Source of the DNA: Curtobacterium sp. MCLR17_032
GTDB lineage: Bacteria; Actinomycetota; Actinomycetes; Actinomycetales; Microbacteriaceae
Length of the DNA stretch: 64,000 nucleotides
Assembly (NCBI RefSeq): GCF_003234795.2
Contig: NZ_CP126268.1
Location: forward strand, 3,162,001-3,226,000
Direction of reading: 5' to 3'
The notes under the pieces are model-generated. The model did not search any database, was not told the origin of the DNA, and saw only the letters and a program-made list of their open reading frames with translations. Of the stretch, positions 29,761 to 38,788 are shown one piece after another. The position numbers and the translations under genes were made by a program. Each line of letters opens with the position of its first letter. Within the stretch, counting starts at the first letter, position 1.

Positions 29761-30923
29761 GATGGCTGCTCTTCCATTTGCTCTTCGAGTGCTGTGGTCA
29801 GTTCGGGGTCGGCTTCGGGGATGCGGATCGTGAAGGTCGAGCCCTTGCCGGGCTGCGACCAGACGCGGACGTCACCGCCGTGGTTGCTGATGATGTGCTT
29901 GACGATCGCCAGGCCCAGTCCGGTGCCGCCGGTCGCTCGCGAGCGCGCGGGGTCGACGCGGTAGAACCGTTCGAACACGCGGTCGAGGTCGGCCTCGGGG
30001 ATGCCGACACCCTGGTCGGTGACGGCGATCTCCACGAAGCCCTTGGTGCCGCGGACGCCCACGCCGACGCGGGTGTTGTCCGGGGAGTACTTGACCGCGT
30101 TCGCGATGAGGTTCGACACCGCCACCTGCAGCAGGCCCGGGTCCCCCATCACGCGGAGCTTCGACTTCTTCGCGCGGACGAGTTCGATGCCCCGGGCGCG
30201 GGCGACGACCTCGTTGCCGTCGATCGCGGCCTGCACGACCTTGTCGATGCCGGTCTCCTCGCTGGCCTCGAGCGCGTCGACGGACTGCAGCCGGGACAGC
30301 TCGATGATGTCCTTCGTCAGGGCACCCAGCCGTTCGGACTCGGTGACGAGCTGCGCGGCGAACTTCCGGACGTGCGCGGGGTCGTCGGCAGCGATGACGA
30401 GGGTCTCGGACAGCAGGCCGATCGCGCCGATCGGGGTCTTCAGCTCGTGCGAGATGTTGGCGACGAAGTCACGCCGGACCTCGTCGATGCGACGGCTCTC
30501 GGTCAGGTCGTCGGCCGTCACGAGCACGTACCGGTTGCCGAGCTGCGCGGCCCGGAAGCTCAGGTAGCCCATCACGTCACCCCGACCACCGCGGGGCAGC
30601 TCGAGGTCCTCGGCGCCCATCTCCCCGCTCCGCCGGACCCGGTCCACCAGCGCGGCGAGCTCGTCGTGCACGAGCTTCCGGCGCACGACCAGGCCGACCG
30701 CCAGCGCCTGGGGCGACGCCGCGACGACCGTGTTCGAGGGGTCCACGACCACGGCGGGGTTGTGCATCGTGGCGATCACGGCCGCGACCCCGTCGGGCAG
30801 GCTCCGCTCCGCCACGTCGGCTGCACGTGCCGTCCGCTCGGCGGTGATGATCAGCACCACGACGCCCGCGCCGAACACACCGCCGAGGAGCATCGACAGT
30901 GGCACGAGCCACGCGTTGTCCAT
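29757..30923 (-). CDS. senX3: Phosphate sensor kinase SenX3
   Basis: Membrane histidine kinase of 388 residues with an N-terminal span (about 5-25), a PAS-like region (about 60-145), the H-box FVANISHELKTPIGAIG, N-box (SNLIANAVKYS), G1 (TDQGVGIPE), F (FERFYRVD) and G2 (TGGTGLGLAIV). There is almost no extracytoplasmic domain, which fits a kinase that senses phosphate through the Pst/PhoU complex rather than directly. The ATG at 30923 precedes the span; the open frame continues upstream. It overlaps regX3 (ATGA) and diverges from phoU. Confidence 0.92.
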   Translation of the reverse strand: MDNAWLVPLSMLLGGVFGAGVVVLIITAERTARAADVAERSLPDGVAAVIATMHNPAVVVDPSNTVVAASPQALAVGLVVRRKLVHDELAALVDRVRRSGEMGAEDLELPRGGRGDVMGYLSFRAAQLGNRYVLVTADDLTESRRIDEVRRDFVANISHELKTPIGAIGLLSETLVIAADDPAHVRKFAAQLVTESERLGALTKDIIELSRLQSVDALEASEETGIDKVVQAAIDGNEVVARARGIELVRAKKSKLRVMGDPGLLQVAVSNLIANAVKYSPDNTRVGVGVRGTKGFVEIAVTDQGVGIPEADLDRVFERFYRVDPARSRATGGTGLGLAIVKHIISNHGGDVRVWSQPGKGSTFTIRIPEADPELTTALEEQMEEQPS

Positions 30924-30962
30924 GCCGCCAGTGTAGGAGTGGTCACACGCGGTTCGGACGCC

Positions 30963-31028
30963 GTTCACCGCCGGAAGCAGGCCGGATCGCGAACCGTTCA
31001 GCCGCAGGTCACCGACCGTTCACCTGCG
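30963..31028. promoter_or_regulatory. PHO box (11-bp direct repeats), senX3-phoU
   Basis: The divergent gap holds contiguous 11-base units, with the last three most regular: GTTCAGCCGCA (30996), GGTCACCGACC (31007) and GTTCACCTGCG (31018). A further GTTCACCGCCG starts at 30963, exactly three units upstream. They fit the actinobacterial PhoP/RegX3 unit G(G/T)TCAYYYR(G/C)G. Phosphate-starvation control of phoU and probably of senX3-regX3 itself is expected. Confidence 0.8.
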
Positions 31029-31069
31029 CTGACGACACTCGTCCGGTACGCAGAGAGAGGCCCTCCCCC

Positions 31070-31741
31070 ATGCGCGAAGTGTTCCAGCAGGAGCTCCAGG
31101 ACGTCCAAGAGCGTCTGACCGAGATCGCCGGGCTCGTCGAGTCCGCCATCACCCGAGCCACCGAGGCGTTCAGCGAGTCGGACGTCTCCCTCGCCGAAGA
31201 GGTGATCGCCGACGACGCGAAGATCGACGCGGCCGCATCCGCCCTGGACGAGGTCGCCATCGACATCCTCGCCCGCCAGGCACCCGTCGCCCGTGACCTC
31301 CGCGTGGTCGTCACCGCCCTCCGCGTCAGCTCGTCGCTCGAGCGGATGGGCGACATGGCCGAGCACATCGCGCAGCTCGCCCGCCAGCGGTTCCCCGAGA
31401 AGGTCGTCCCGAAGGGCCTGCGCGGCACCTTCAAGGAGATGGGCAAGCACGACGTCGCGATGTCGCAGAAGCTCACGCGCCTGCTCGCCACCGAGGACAT
31501 CGCGCTGGCCGCCGAGATCCGCGACGAAGACGACGCCGTCGACGAGCTGCACGCCAGCGTCTTCGACTTCGTGCTCGGCGAGGCGTGGAAGGGCGGGCCG
31601 GTCGACACGGTCGACGCGACCCTCGCCAGCCGGTACCACGAGCGGTTCGCCGACCACGCGGTCTCGATCGCGAAGAAGGTCGAGTACCTGGCGACCGGCG
31701 ACTGGGCCGGCGCGGCCAACGTCACGACGTCCCCGGCCTGA
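31070..31741 (+). CDS. phoU: Phosphate signalling protein PhoU
   Basis: A 223-residue all-alpha protein with two PhoU three-helix repeats. Each carries the metal-binding E/DxxxD pattern: SSLERMGDMAEHIAQLA near 85-100 and RYHERFADHAVSIAKKVEYL near 190. It links the Pst transporter to the SenX3 kinase and represses it under high phosphate. It is divergent from senX3, with the PHO box between them. Fifteen-base tandem repeats and a hairpin follow the stop. Confidence 0.96.
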   Translation: MREVFQQELQDVQERLTEIAGLVESAITRATEAFSESDVSLAEEVIADDAKIDAAASALDEVAIDILARQAPVARDLRVVVTALRVSSSLERMGDMAEHIAQLARQRFPEKVVPKGLRGTFKEMGKHDVAMSQKLTRLLATEDIALAAEIRDEDDAVDELHASVFDFVLGEAWKGGPVDTVDATLASRYHERFADHAVSIAKKVEYLATGDWAGAANVTTSPA

Positions 31742-31755
31742 GGCCCAGGTCCGGC

Positions 31756-31815
31756 GGTCCGGTCCCGCAGAGTCCGGTTCCGCAGGGTCCGGTCCCGCAG
31801 GGCTGGGTCCCGCAC
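31756..31815. repeat. Four tandem 15-bp repeats after phoU
   Basis: Units at 31756, 31771, 31786 and 31801 follow GGTCCGGTCCCGCAG with zero to four changes. They lie between the phoU stop and its hairpin. Confidence 0.75.
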
Positions 31816-31816
31816 G

Positions 31817-31876
31817 ACGCAAGGTGGGCGGTTGCTCGCAGCGGTACTCCGTTGCGCGCAGCCGCCCACGTTGCGT
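31817..31876 (+). terminator. Long hairpin after phoU
   Basis: ACGCAAGGTGGGCGGTTGC (31817-31835) pairs with 31858-31876 at 17 of 19 positions, leaving a 22-base loop. It probably ends phoU, just before the small ATP-binding gene. Confidence 0.6.
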
Positions 31877-31909
31877 TCCGCGGGGGCGCGGACCTGGGAG
31901 GATCGGGGC

Positions 31910-32452
31910 ATGGCCCAGGTCGCGATCATCGTCAACGGCATGCCCGGTTCCGGCAAGAGCACGGTGGGCGCCGCCCTCGCCGAGGTGCTCGGCTGCCCCT
32001 TCCTGTCGAAGGACCGGGTGAAGGAACCGCTCGCCGACATCGCCGGCCCGATGATCCCCTCGCGCACGCTCGGCGGCATCGCCATGGACACGCTCTGGTC
32101 CATGGCCGGAGCGGTCGAGAACGGGGTCGTCGTCGACGCCGTCCTCCTGCCGTCACGTGACCGGGACCACCTGGAGGCCGGACTCACCACCGCCGGGTCA
32201 CCCCGCGTCGTCGAGGTGTGGTGCGACGTCGACCGGGCGACCGCCGAGGCCCGCCTGCGGGAACGGTACGAACCAGGCACGCTGCCGGTCCGCCACGAGG
32301 TCCACGGTGACCTCACCGACATCCTGGCGTTCTGGGACGAACACGAGGCGACCGCCGGCCCCGTCGGTGTGGGACCGGTCGTCCGGATCGCCACGGATCG
32401 GCCGTACGACGTCGGATCGCTCGTGCAGGAGATCGCCGCCCACTTCAGCTGA
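31910..32452 (+). CDS. Small P-loop ATP-binding protein (AAA_33-like)
   Basis: A 180-residue P-loop protein of the small-kinase type. Walker A is GMPGSGKSTVG (about residues 9-19), followed by PFLSKDRVKEPL, then the strand GVVVDAVLLPSRD and the lid-like RLRERYEPGTL. It probably phosphorylates a small molecule or RNA end; the substrate is unknown. GGGAGGA upstream supports the ATG at 31910. No partner gene is evident. Confidence 0.78.
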   Translation: MAQVAIIVNGMPGSGKSTVGAALAEVLGCPFLSKDRVKEPLADIAGPMIPSRTLGGIAMDTLWSMAGAVENGVVVDAVLLPSRDRDHLEAGLTTAGSPRVVEVWCDVDRATAEARLRERYEPGTLPVRHEVHGDLTDILAFWDEHEATAGPVGVGPVVRIATDRPYDVGSLVQEIAAHFS

Positions 32453-32536
32453 TCGAAGACATCACATTCCGCATGTTCTCCGGAGGACACGGCAGGGTGC
32501 TCTTGGTCGGACCACGGCCGCGATCGAAGGAGCACC

Positions 32537-33247
32537 ATGACCAGAACCACCACGCGCATCACCACGGCAGCCGTCAGCTGCTGCGTCGCCGGCCTGCTCG
32601 CCCTCGGCGCCGCCGCCCCGGCATCGGCAGCCACCTCGAGCGCCGCTGACCCCGGCACCCGGTCGAGCGTCGCCGAGACCGTCGCGGGCACGCCGTCGCC
32701 GGGGATCGACGGCATCGAAGTCCGCGACGGGAAGCGGTACCTCGTCGGCACCGGAATCCCGGGCGCGAACGCCCTGGTCGATCCGCTGAACGCGTTGGCG
32801 CGGGTCCAGTCCGACGGTCGTTGGAGCGCCGAGATCCGTCGCGACGTGACGTCCTTCAGCGTGCGACAGGGCCTCGGCGGCCTCGTGTCCAGCCCGGCGG
32901 TCTGGAACCTCGGCGACGCCCCGGTCCCCGCCGGCGCGACCCCGCCGCCGCCCGCGGCGCCGGACCGTCCCGTCGTCGAGGGCATCCGTCACGCCGACGG
33001 CAGGTCCTGGCTCGTCGGCACCGGGATCCCGGGAGCGACCATCTCGGTGAAGAAGAACTACGCGGGCATCTGGCGCGGCACCGTGGCCGAGAACGGCACC
33101 TGGCAGGTCGATGTCAGCAACGACTACGTCTTCCGGTCCGAGGTGAAGCAGGGCATCAACGGCACGATCTCGAAGGCCGTCCTCGTCGCCTTCAACACCA
33201 CCGGCGACTCGTACGGCGGAGCGGAGTTCCAGCTCCTCTCGTCCTGA
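32537..33247 (+). CDS. Secreted protein with two internal repeats
   Basis: A 236-residue exported protein. It has a Sec signal with an AxA site near residue 31 (LGAAAPASA). The mature part carries two similar domains (about 58-120 and 148-212). Each starts with G-I-x-x-x-DG-[KR] and contains LVGTGIPGA, an aromatic/hydrophobic strand, GxW and a VRQG or VKQG turn. The domains look like small beta-sandwich repeats. I do not recognise the family, and it may bind a wall component. A GAAGGAG site precedes the ATG. Confidence 0.75.
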   Translation: MTRTTTRITTAAVSCCVAGLLALGAAAPASAATSSAADPGTRSSVAETVAGTPSPGIDGIEVRDGKRYLVGTGIPGANALVDPLNALARVQSDGRWSAEIRRDVTSFSVRQGLGGLVSSPAVWNLGDAPVPAGATPPPPAAPDRPVVEGIRHADGRSWLVGTGIPGATISVKKNYAGIWRGTVAENGTWQVDVSNDYVFRSEVKQGINGTISKAVLVAFNTTGDSYGGAEFQLLSS

Positions 33248-33262
33248 TCCCAGGGGGCAGAG

Positions 33263-33306
33263 ACAGCGGTGGCGCGGAGTGTCGAGACACTCCGCGCCAC
33301 CGCTGT
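33263..33306. terminator. Bidirectional terminator, secreted protein and gpmA
   Basis: A perfect 21-base stem, 33263-33283 with 33286-33306, lies between convergent genes. Confidence 0.88.
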
Positions 33307-33316
33307 ACCCGCTGTA

Positions 33317-34063
33317 CTACTTCTTCGCGCCCTGGGCCGCGACGGCCGCGGCACCGGCGGCAGCAGCCTCCGGGTCGAGGTAGTACGCCGGCTTCGTCGG
33401 ACGGAAGTCGTCGTCGAGCTCGTACACGAGGGGGATGCCCGTCGGGATGTTGAGCCCCGCGATGTCGTCGTCCGAGATGCCGTCGAGGTGCTTCACCAGC
33501 GCCCGCAGCGAGTTGCCGTGCGCCGTGACCAGGACCGTCTTGCCCGCGCCGAGGTCCGTCGTGATGTCGGACTCCCAGTAGGGCAGCAGCCGGTCGATGA
33601 CGAGCTTCAGGGACTCGGTCCGGGGCAGCTGGTCGCCGAGGTCCGCGTACCGACGGTCGCCGGCCTGCGACCACTCGGCGTCGTCGGCGATGGGGGGCGG
33701 CGGCACGTCGAACGAGCGGCGCCACTCCATGAACTGCTGCTCGCCGTACTGCTCGAGCGTCTGCGCCTTGTCCTTGCCCTGCAGATCGCCGTAGTGCCGC
33801 TCGTTGAGACGCCAGTCGCGCTTGACCGGCAGCCAGGCCAGGTCCGCCTCGAGCAGGGCGATGTCGGCGGTCTGGATCGCCCGGGTCAGCAGCGACGTGT
33901 ACAGGACGTCGGGGACGATGCCGGACTCGGCGATGAGACTGCCGGCCCGCTTCGCCTCCTTCTCGCCGAGCTCCGAGAGCCGGACATCGACCCAACCGGT
34001 GAACAGGTTCTTCTGGTTCCAGTCACTGTTGCCGTGACGGAGCAGGACGAGCGTGGAGGTCAT
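33317..34063 (-). CDS. gpmA: 2,3-bisphosphoglycerate-dependent phosphoglycerate mutase
   Basis: Glycolytic enzyme that interconverts 3- and 2-phosphoglycerate. It has 248 residues with the phospho-His motif [39 protein letters not shown] and the second catalytic His in [15 protein letters not shown]. The C-terminus is an alanine-rich tail. Its location near senX3-regX3-phoU is conserved in actinobacteria. Confidence 0.97.
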   Translation of the reverse strand: MTSTLVLLRHGNSDWNQKNLFTGWVDVRLSELGEKEAKRAGSLIAESGIVPDVLYTSLLTRAIQTADIALLEADLAWLPVKRDWRLNERHYGDLQGKDKAQTLEQYGEQQFMEWRRSFDVPPPPIADDAEWSQAGDRRYADLGDQLPRTESLKLVIDRLLPYWESDITTDLGAGKTVLVTAHGNSLRALVKHLDGISDDDIAGLNIPTGIPLVYELDDDFRPTKPAYYLDPEAAAAGAAAVAAQGAKK

Positions 34064-34107
34064 GCGCCCGAGTCTACCGAGCGGTGCTCCGCCCGTACCC
34101 TGGTCCC

Positions 34108-34896
34108 ATGCCCGGGAACTCGTCGCCGATCGGCACCGTCACCCGTGGCACGACCGGGCACAACCGCCTCCGTCGCGTGGACCGGTGGATCGCGACGCTC
34201 CCGGTCCTCCGCCACACCGACGATCCGCTCGTCGCGGACGTCGGCTACGGCGCGAGTCCGACGACGACGCTCGAGATGCGCGACCGCCTGGCCCGGGTCC
34301 GACCCGACGTCGAGGTCACCGGCATCGAGATCGAGCCCGCCCGTGTGGCGATCGCGAACGCGGGGACCCGCGACGGGGTCACGTTCCGGTTGGGCGGGTT
34401 CGAGACCCCGACGCCCGACGGCCGACGACCGGCGGTGATCCGGGCCTTCAACGTGCTCCGGCAGTACGACGAGTCCGCCGTGGTCGGATCGTGGCGGATC
34501 ATGCAGGACCGGCTGCAGCCCGGCGGCCAGCTCGTCGAGGGCACCTGCAACGAGGTCGGTCGCGTCGCCTCGTGGGTCACGCTCGACCGGGAGGCCCCGC
34601 ACACCTTCACGGTCGCGCTGCGGTTGGCAGGGCTCGACGTCCCGAGCATCGTGGCCGAGCGGCTGCCGAAGGCGCTCATCCACCGCAACGTCCCGGGCGA
34701 GCGGGTGCACGGGTTCCTCCGCGACCTCGACCTGGCGTGGGCGGTCGCGGCACCGCTCGGTACGTACGGTCCGCGGCAGCGCTGGATCGCGGCGGTCCGG
34801 GGCATGCGCGACCGCGGCTGGCCGGTCATGCACGGGGTCGCTCGCTGGCGCCTCGGCGAGCTCAGCGTCCCCTGGGCTGCGGTCGCCCCCGCCTGA
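34108..34896 (+). CDS. Class I SAM-dependent methyltransferase-like protein
   Basis: A 262-residue protein with a Rossmann-type SAM site: [16 protein letters not shown] (motif I) and [15 protein letters not shown] (motif II acidic residue). It matches an actinobacterial family of uncharacterised methyltransferases. The substrate is not visible. The ATG at 34108 is preferred over 34084, because the fold begins soon after. It is divergent from gpmA, with only 44 bases between starts. Confidence 0.75.
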   Translation: MPGNSSPIGTVTRGTTGHNRLRRVDRWIATLPVLRHTDDPLVADVGYGASPTTTLEMRDRLARVRPDVEVTGIEIEPARVAIANAGTRDGVTFRLGGFETPTPDGRRPAVIRAFNVLRQYDESAVVGSWRIMQDRLQPGGQLVEGTCNEVGRVASWVTLDREAPHTFTVALRLAGLDVPSIVAERLPKALIHRNVPGERVHGFLRDLDLAWAVAAPLGTYGPRQRWIAAVRGMRDRGWPVMHGVARWRLGELSVPWAAVAPA

Positions 34897-35004
34897 CCGA
34901 GACTCGGCCAGGCGGACAGATCCGCGGCCAGCAGCGCGCGGAAGTGTCCGCAGAGCCGAGACTCGGCGCCGCAGCCACGCGCGCAGCAGAGACGCGCGGC
35001 GGGA

Positions 35005-36081
35005 CTACGGGCGGCGGACCGCTCCGAGACGCGGCAGACGCGGCACGTCGGCCGTCGCACCGGCACCCGGCGGGACGATGACCTGCTGCGCCGCCGTCAC
35101 GACGACGTCGTCCGCTGCGAGGGTCAACACGGCGGTCGGGTCGAGGGACCGCTTGACGACCGCCAGGCCGACCGGTCCGAGCTCGTGGTGCGTGGCCGAG
35201 GCGACGAGCCGCCCGACCTCGGTGCCGTCGAGCAGCACCGGGCTACCGGGCGCGGGCACGACGCCGTCGGAACCGTCGAGGTGCAGCATCACCAGGCGCC
35301 GCGGCGGACGTCCGAGGTTGTGGACCTTCGCGACGGTCTCCTGCCCGCGGTAGCAGCCCTTCGACAGGTGCACGGCCGAGCGGAGCCAGTCGAGCTCGTG
35401 CGGGATCGTCCGCTCGTCCACGTCGGACAGCGAGGGACGCCAGGCCGCGATCCGCAGGGCCTCGAGTGCCAGGAGGCCCGCGGTGGGAACGTCCGACGCG
35501 GCCACCTGGGCAGCGGTGTCGGGCGTGACCACGGCGATGCGGAGGGTCCAGTCGGCGCCGGGGTGGGCCTCCTGGTCGGCGTAGCCCCACCCGCCGGGCG
35601 TGACGGACGCCCACGGGTCGGTCCAGGTCGCCAGCGGCTCGGCACCGTGCAACGGGTCGGCGCCGTCGAACCAACCGAGTGTCGCGAGGTCGGCGGATCG
35701 GTCGGTGACCTCGACGCGCAGCATGAACCGCATCGACGAGAGCCACGCGGCGACCGGCTCGGCGTCCGCCGGCTCGGTGAGCAGCCAGGCGGTCTCGCCG
35801 TCGTCGACGACCCGTGCGGCGTGCTCGACCCGACCGGAGGCGTCGAGCACCAGGGTCTCGGTGCTCACGCCCGGCGCCAGGCCGAGCAGCAGCTGGGAGG
35901 TGATCGAGTTCAGCCAGGACAGGCGGTCGGGTCCGGACACGGCGACGACCCCGAGACCGAGTTCGACGACGGCACGACCGCGGGCGAGCAGACGCTGCTC
36001 GCCGATCGGGTTGCCGAAGTGGGCGGCGGGCCCGGTGGCGGACGCGACGAACCCGTCACGCACGGCGAACGGCGACGTCAT
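35005..36081 (-). CDS. ygfZ: Folate-binding protein YgfZ
   Basis: A tetrahydrofolate-binding protein of the GcvT-like fold that supports iron-sulfur cluster assembly or repair. The 358-residue protein has the diagnostic KGCYRGQETV motif (about residue 228) and the N-terminal AVSGPDRLSWLNSITSQ. Its ATG overlaps the nitrobindin-like gene's stop by one base, so it is the last gene of a four-gene operon. The same pair occurs in other actinobacteria. Confidence 0.93.
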   Translation of the reverse strand: MTSPFAVRDGFVASATGPAAHFGNPIGEQRLLARGRAVVELGLGVVAVSGPDRLSWLNSITSQLLLGLAPGVSTETLVLDASGRVEHAARVVDDGETAWLLTEPADAEPVAAWLSSMRFMLRVEVTDRSADLATLGWFDGADPLHGAEPLATWTDPWASVTPGGWGYADQEAHPGADWTLRIAVVTPDTAAQVAASDVPTAGLLALEALRIAAWRPSLSDVDERTIPHELDWLRSAVHLSKGCYRGQETVAKVHNLGRPPRRLVMLHLDGSDGVVPAPGSPVLLDGTEVGRLVASATHHELGPVGLAVVKRSLDPTAVLTLAADDVVVTAAQQVIVPPGAGATADVPRLPRLGAVRRP

Positions 36082-36683
36082 CAGTCGACCTTCGCGAGCT
36101 GCCCCGAGGCGTGCGAGGTGAGTTCACGTCCCAGGGCGGCGATGTCCCACGCCCAGAAGAGCTTGCCCTCGACCAGCCCGTACATCCGGGTGGCGGCCGA
36201 GTACTCCTTGGCGTTGGCGGAGCGCATCACGGCGTCGGTCGCCAGGTCGATGCGGCCCTGCTTGACGCGGCCCACGTAGAGCTCGTTGACGCCGGTCGGG
36301 TGGATGATCGCCGCTTCGACGTCGAAGCCGTTCGTCTGGTTGCGCAGGGTCTCGACGCTCTGCGTGGTCGAGAACGGCACCGGGCCGTCGCCGAGCAGCA
36401 GCGCCGGACCGCGGTCGCCCGGTTCGGACGGCCGGTCGAGCCGCCAGTAGCCCATCTCGGCAGCGAGCGGGGTGTGGTCGTCGTCGAGCAGCCACGTCGT
36501 CGACGAGTAGTTGAGGTACGGCAGGCCGTCGTGGCTGAAGCTGATGCGCTGACCGAACTCGTACGTCCGGACGTCGTCGTCCTCGCCCAAGGGGTACTCG
36601 ACGACTCCGGTGCCTTCCCAGACGCCGACCAGCCACGACAGCGGGACGAGTTCGGCAGAGAGGCCCTCGGGGAGTTCGATCAC
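36081..36683 (-). CDS. Nitrobindin-like heme-binding (FABP family) protein
   Basis: A 200-residue beta-barrel protein of the FABP/nitrobindin family. The hallmark GxWxGxG is seen as VGVWEGTGVVEYP near residue 20. Later strands (LLLGDGPVPFSTTQ, NELYVGRVKQGRIDLATD) and the C-terminal LTSHASG, with the probable axial His, fit the family. It may bind heme and handle reactive nitrogen species. The GTG start overlaps the stop of a 38-codon membrane-peptide gene (GTGA), so translation is coupled; it in turn overlaps ygfZ. Confidence 0.87.
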   Translation of the reverse strand: MIELPEGLSAELVPLSWLVGVWEGTGVVEYPLGEDDDVRTYEFGQRISFSHDGLPYLNYSSTTWLLDDDHTPLAAEMGYWRLDRPSEPGDRGPALLLGDGPVPFSTTQSVETLRNQTNGFDVEAAIIHPTGVNELYVGRVKQGRIDLATDAVMRSANAKEYSAATRMYGLVEGKLFWAWDIAALGRELTSHASGQLAKVD

Positions 36684-36796
36684 CGCTGGCCCTTGAAGAG
36701 CTTGACGACGACGGTCACCGAGATGAAGGCGATCGCGAGCGACGCCAGGCCCAGCAGGCCCACGTAGAAGAGCTCGAGCGCAAGCAGCGAATCCAT
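36680..36796 (-). CDS. 38-residue membrane peptide
   Basis: A short ORF starting ATG at 36796 and ending TGA at 36680-36682 encodes a one-span hydrophobic peptide that begins MDSLLALELFYVGLLG and ends VKLFKGQR with a basic tail. Its TGA overlaps the GTG of the nitrobindin-like gene by four bases, the pattern of a real coupled gene. It may be a membrane partner of that protein or simply drive coupling. No function is known to me. Confidence 0.65.
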   Translation of the reverse strand: MDSLLALELFYVGLLGLASLAIAFISVTVVVKLFKGQR

Positions 36797-36836
36797 GCCG
36801 GAAGTCTACGCGGACCGGACCGAGAAGCCAGCAGGC

Positions 36837-37142
36837 TCAGCGCGCCAGCAGGATCAGCGCCGTCACGAGGACGACCACGAACGACCCCGACGACGCGATG
36901 CTGATCCGCTCCACCAGGCCGTCCTTCGTCTGCGTGGCGAGCTGCAGCACGAAGCTGACGAACACGGCCGCGACGAAGACGAGCAGCAGCCAGGCGAACG
37001 AGTCCTTCTGCGTCAGGGTGAGCACGAGCACCGACCCGACGACCGCGAGCAGCCACACCGGCACGACCGACGTCAGCCGCAGCCGGCGCTGGCTCGGCAC
37101 GACTTCCGGGTCGGGGCCCACGGGGGGCGTCGTCTCGCTCAC
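36837..37142 (-). CDS. Small multi-span membrane protein
   Basis: A 101-residue membrane protein from GTG at 37142. About 25 hydrophilic residues are followed by two to three spans (VVPVWLLAVVGSVLVLTL; FAWLLLVFVAAVFVSFVLQL; SGSFVVVLVTALILLA). I do not recognise the family. It is the first gene on the minus strand before the 38-residue peptide, nitrobindin-like and ygfZ genes, and is divergent from glnR. Confidence 0.65.
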   Translation of the reverse strand: MSETTPPVGPDPEVVPSQRRLRLTSVVPVWLLAVVGSVLVLTLTQKDSFAWLLLVFVAAVFVSFVLQLATQTKDGLVERISIASSGSFVVVLVTALILLAR

Positions 37143-37240
37143 GTCCCCATCATGACAGCCACGTGCTGCACCGTCCGTCGGGGTGGGCGCCCCGGGCTCA
37201 CTAGGATGGCGCAACGACGTCTTCTCCCTCTGGAGGTCCT

Positions 37241-37921
37241 GTGGCACAGCTCCTGGTACTCACCTCGGCCGCGCCCGGCGACGTCCTGCCGAGCCTCGGC
37301 CTGCTGAGCCACCGGATCCGGCACGTGCCCGCCGAGGCCGCCCAGCTGGTCAACGCACCGCAGAGCGACCTGATGTTCGTGGACGCCCGCACCGACCTGG
37401 TCAGTGCGAAGGCCCTCTGCAAGATCCTCGCCACGAGCGGTTCGACGACGCCCGTCGTGCTCGTCGTCACCGAGGGCGGCCTCACCGCGGTGACGACCGA
37501 GTGGAACATCGACGACGTCGTGCTCGAGTCCGCCGGCCCCGCCGAGGTCGACACCCGCATCCGCCTGAACGCCGGCCGCGCCTCGAAGAACCAGACCGGC
37601 TCGAAGATCCAGGCCTCCGGTGTCGTCATCGACGAGGCGAGCTACTCCGCGAAGGTCCGCGGCCGGCCGCTCGACCTCACCTTCAAGGAGTTCGAACTCC
37701 TCCGCTTCTTCGCCACCCACCCGGCCCGGGTCTTCACGCGCGAGCAGCTGCTCAGCGAGGTCTGGGGCTACGACTACTTCGGCGGTACCCGCACGGTCGA
37801 CGTCCACGTCCGACGGCTGCGGGCGAAGCTCGGCGACCTCGAGTCGCTCATCGGCACCGTCCGCAACGTCGGCTACCGCTTCAACGTGCACGACGACGAC
37901 GACCGCGGGCAGGGCCAGTAG
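37241..37921 (+). CDS. glnR: GlnR-type orphan response regulator
   Basis: A 226-residue OmpR-like regulator. The receiver domain is atypical: it starts [12 protein letters not shown], with no acidic pair, so normal phosphorylation is unlikely, though an Asp remains in LMFVDARTD. The winged helix is canonical ([26 protein letters not shown], ending [11 protein letters not shown]). This matches GlnR, the actinobacterial nitrogen-metabolism regulator, and the following mshD gene matches the mycobacterial order Rv0818-Rv0819. The stop overlaps the mshD start (TAGTG). No kinase is adjacent, as expected for an orphan. Confidence 0.9.
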   Translation: MAQLLVLTSAAPGDVLPSLGLLSHRIRHVPAEAAQLVNAPQSDLMFVDARTDLVSAKALCKILATSGSTTPVVLVVTEGGLTAVTTEWNIDDVVLESAGPAEVDTRIRLNAGRASKNQTGSKIQASGVVIDEASYSAKVRGRPLDLTFKEFELLRFFATHPARVFTREQLLSEVWGYDYFGGTRTVDVHVRRLRAKLGDLESLIGTVRNVGYRFNVHDDDDRGQGQ

Positions 37922-38742
37922 TGCTCGCGATCGTCGAACAGCTCGCCGACGCGGGGGTCGCCGACGGCGAGGCTCCCCCGTTCTCGGACCAGACCCTCGT
38001 CGACCTGCGCGCCGGCCGCGCCGACGTCCTCGGTGACGACACCGGCGTCGCGGTCGTCCGCGACGGCGAGGTCGAGGTGTTCGTCCGCCGGGAGGCCCGT
38101 GGCCGGGGCATCGGGAACCGTCTCGTCGAGCAGGTGCTCGCCCTCGCGGACCCGCCGTCCCGGGCCTGGGCGCACGGTGACCACCCCGCCGCCCGCGCCC
38201 TCGCAGCCCGGGTGGGCTGGTCCGCGGAGCGGACGCTGCTGCAGTTGCGCGCACCGGTGCCGACGTCGGCAGGTGATCCGGGCCTCCCGGACGGGTACCG
38301 ACTCGACGCGTTCCGGGCGGGCTCGACCGTGGACGAGACCGACTGGCTCGCCCTGAACGCCGCGGCCTTCGCGTCGCACCCCGAGCAGGGGCGGATGACG
38401 CTCGACGACCTGCGCGCCCGCGAGTCCGACGCCTGGTTCTCCGGCGACGACCTGGTGCTGCTGCGCGACGCCGACGGTGCGCTGGCCGGCTCCTGCTGGC
38501 TCAAGGTCGAGGACGGCGTCGGCGAGTACTACGCGGTGGCCGTCCGACCGGACCTGCAGGGCCGGGGTCTCGGTGGGGTCCTGATGCGCGCCGGAGCGGC
38601 CCGGCTGGTCGACCGCGGCCTGCACGCTTTGTCGCTCTACGTCGAGGGCGACAACGCGCCCGCACTGGCGCTCTACCGCCGGCAGGGGTTCGTCGACCAC
38701 ACGGTCGACGTCCAGTACGCGGCGCCGACGACCGGCCGGTAA
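37921..38742 (+). CDS. mshD: Mycothiol synthase (tandem GNAT)
   Basis: Last step of mycothiol synthesis: acetylates the cysteinyl amine. The 273-residue protein has two GNAT domains. The N-terminal one has a weak acetyl-CoA loop, RREARGRGIGNRLV. The C-terminal one is active-like, with YYAVAVRPDLQGRGLGGVL and LYVEGDNAPALALYRRQGF. The stretch LNAAAFASHPEQGRMTLDDL is characteristic of MshD. The GTG at 37921 overlaps the glnR stop by one base. Mycothiol is restricted to actinobacteria. Confidence 0.95.
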   Translation: MLAIVEQLADAGVADGEAPPFSDQTLVDLRAGRADVLGDDTGVAVVRDGEVEVFVRREARGRGIGNRLVEQVLALADPPSRAWAHGDHPAARALAARVGWSAERTLLQLRAPVPTSAGDPGLPDGYRLDAFRAGSTVDETDWLALNAAAFASHPEQGRMTLDDLRARESDAWFSGDDLVLLRDADGALAGSCWLKVEDGVGEYYAVAVRPDLQGRGLGGVLMRAGAARLVDRGLHALSLYVEGDNAPALALYRRQGFVDHTVDVQYAAPTTGR

Positions 38743-38788
38743 CATGGAGCGTCGGTGACGCACCGGCGTTCGTGGGTTCGGGGGATCT

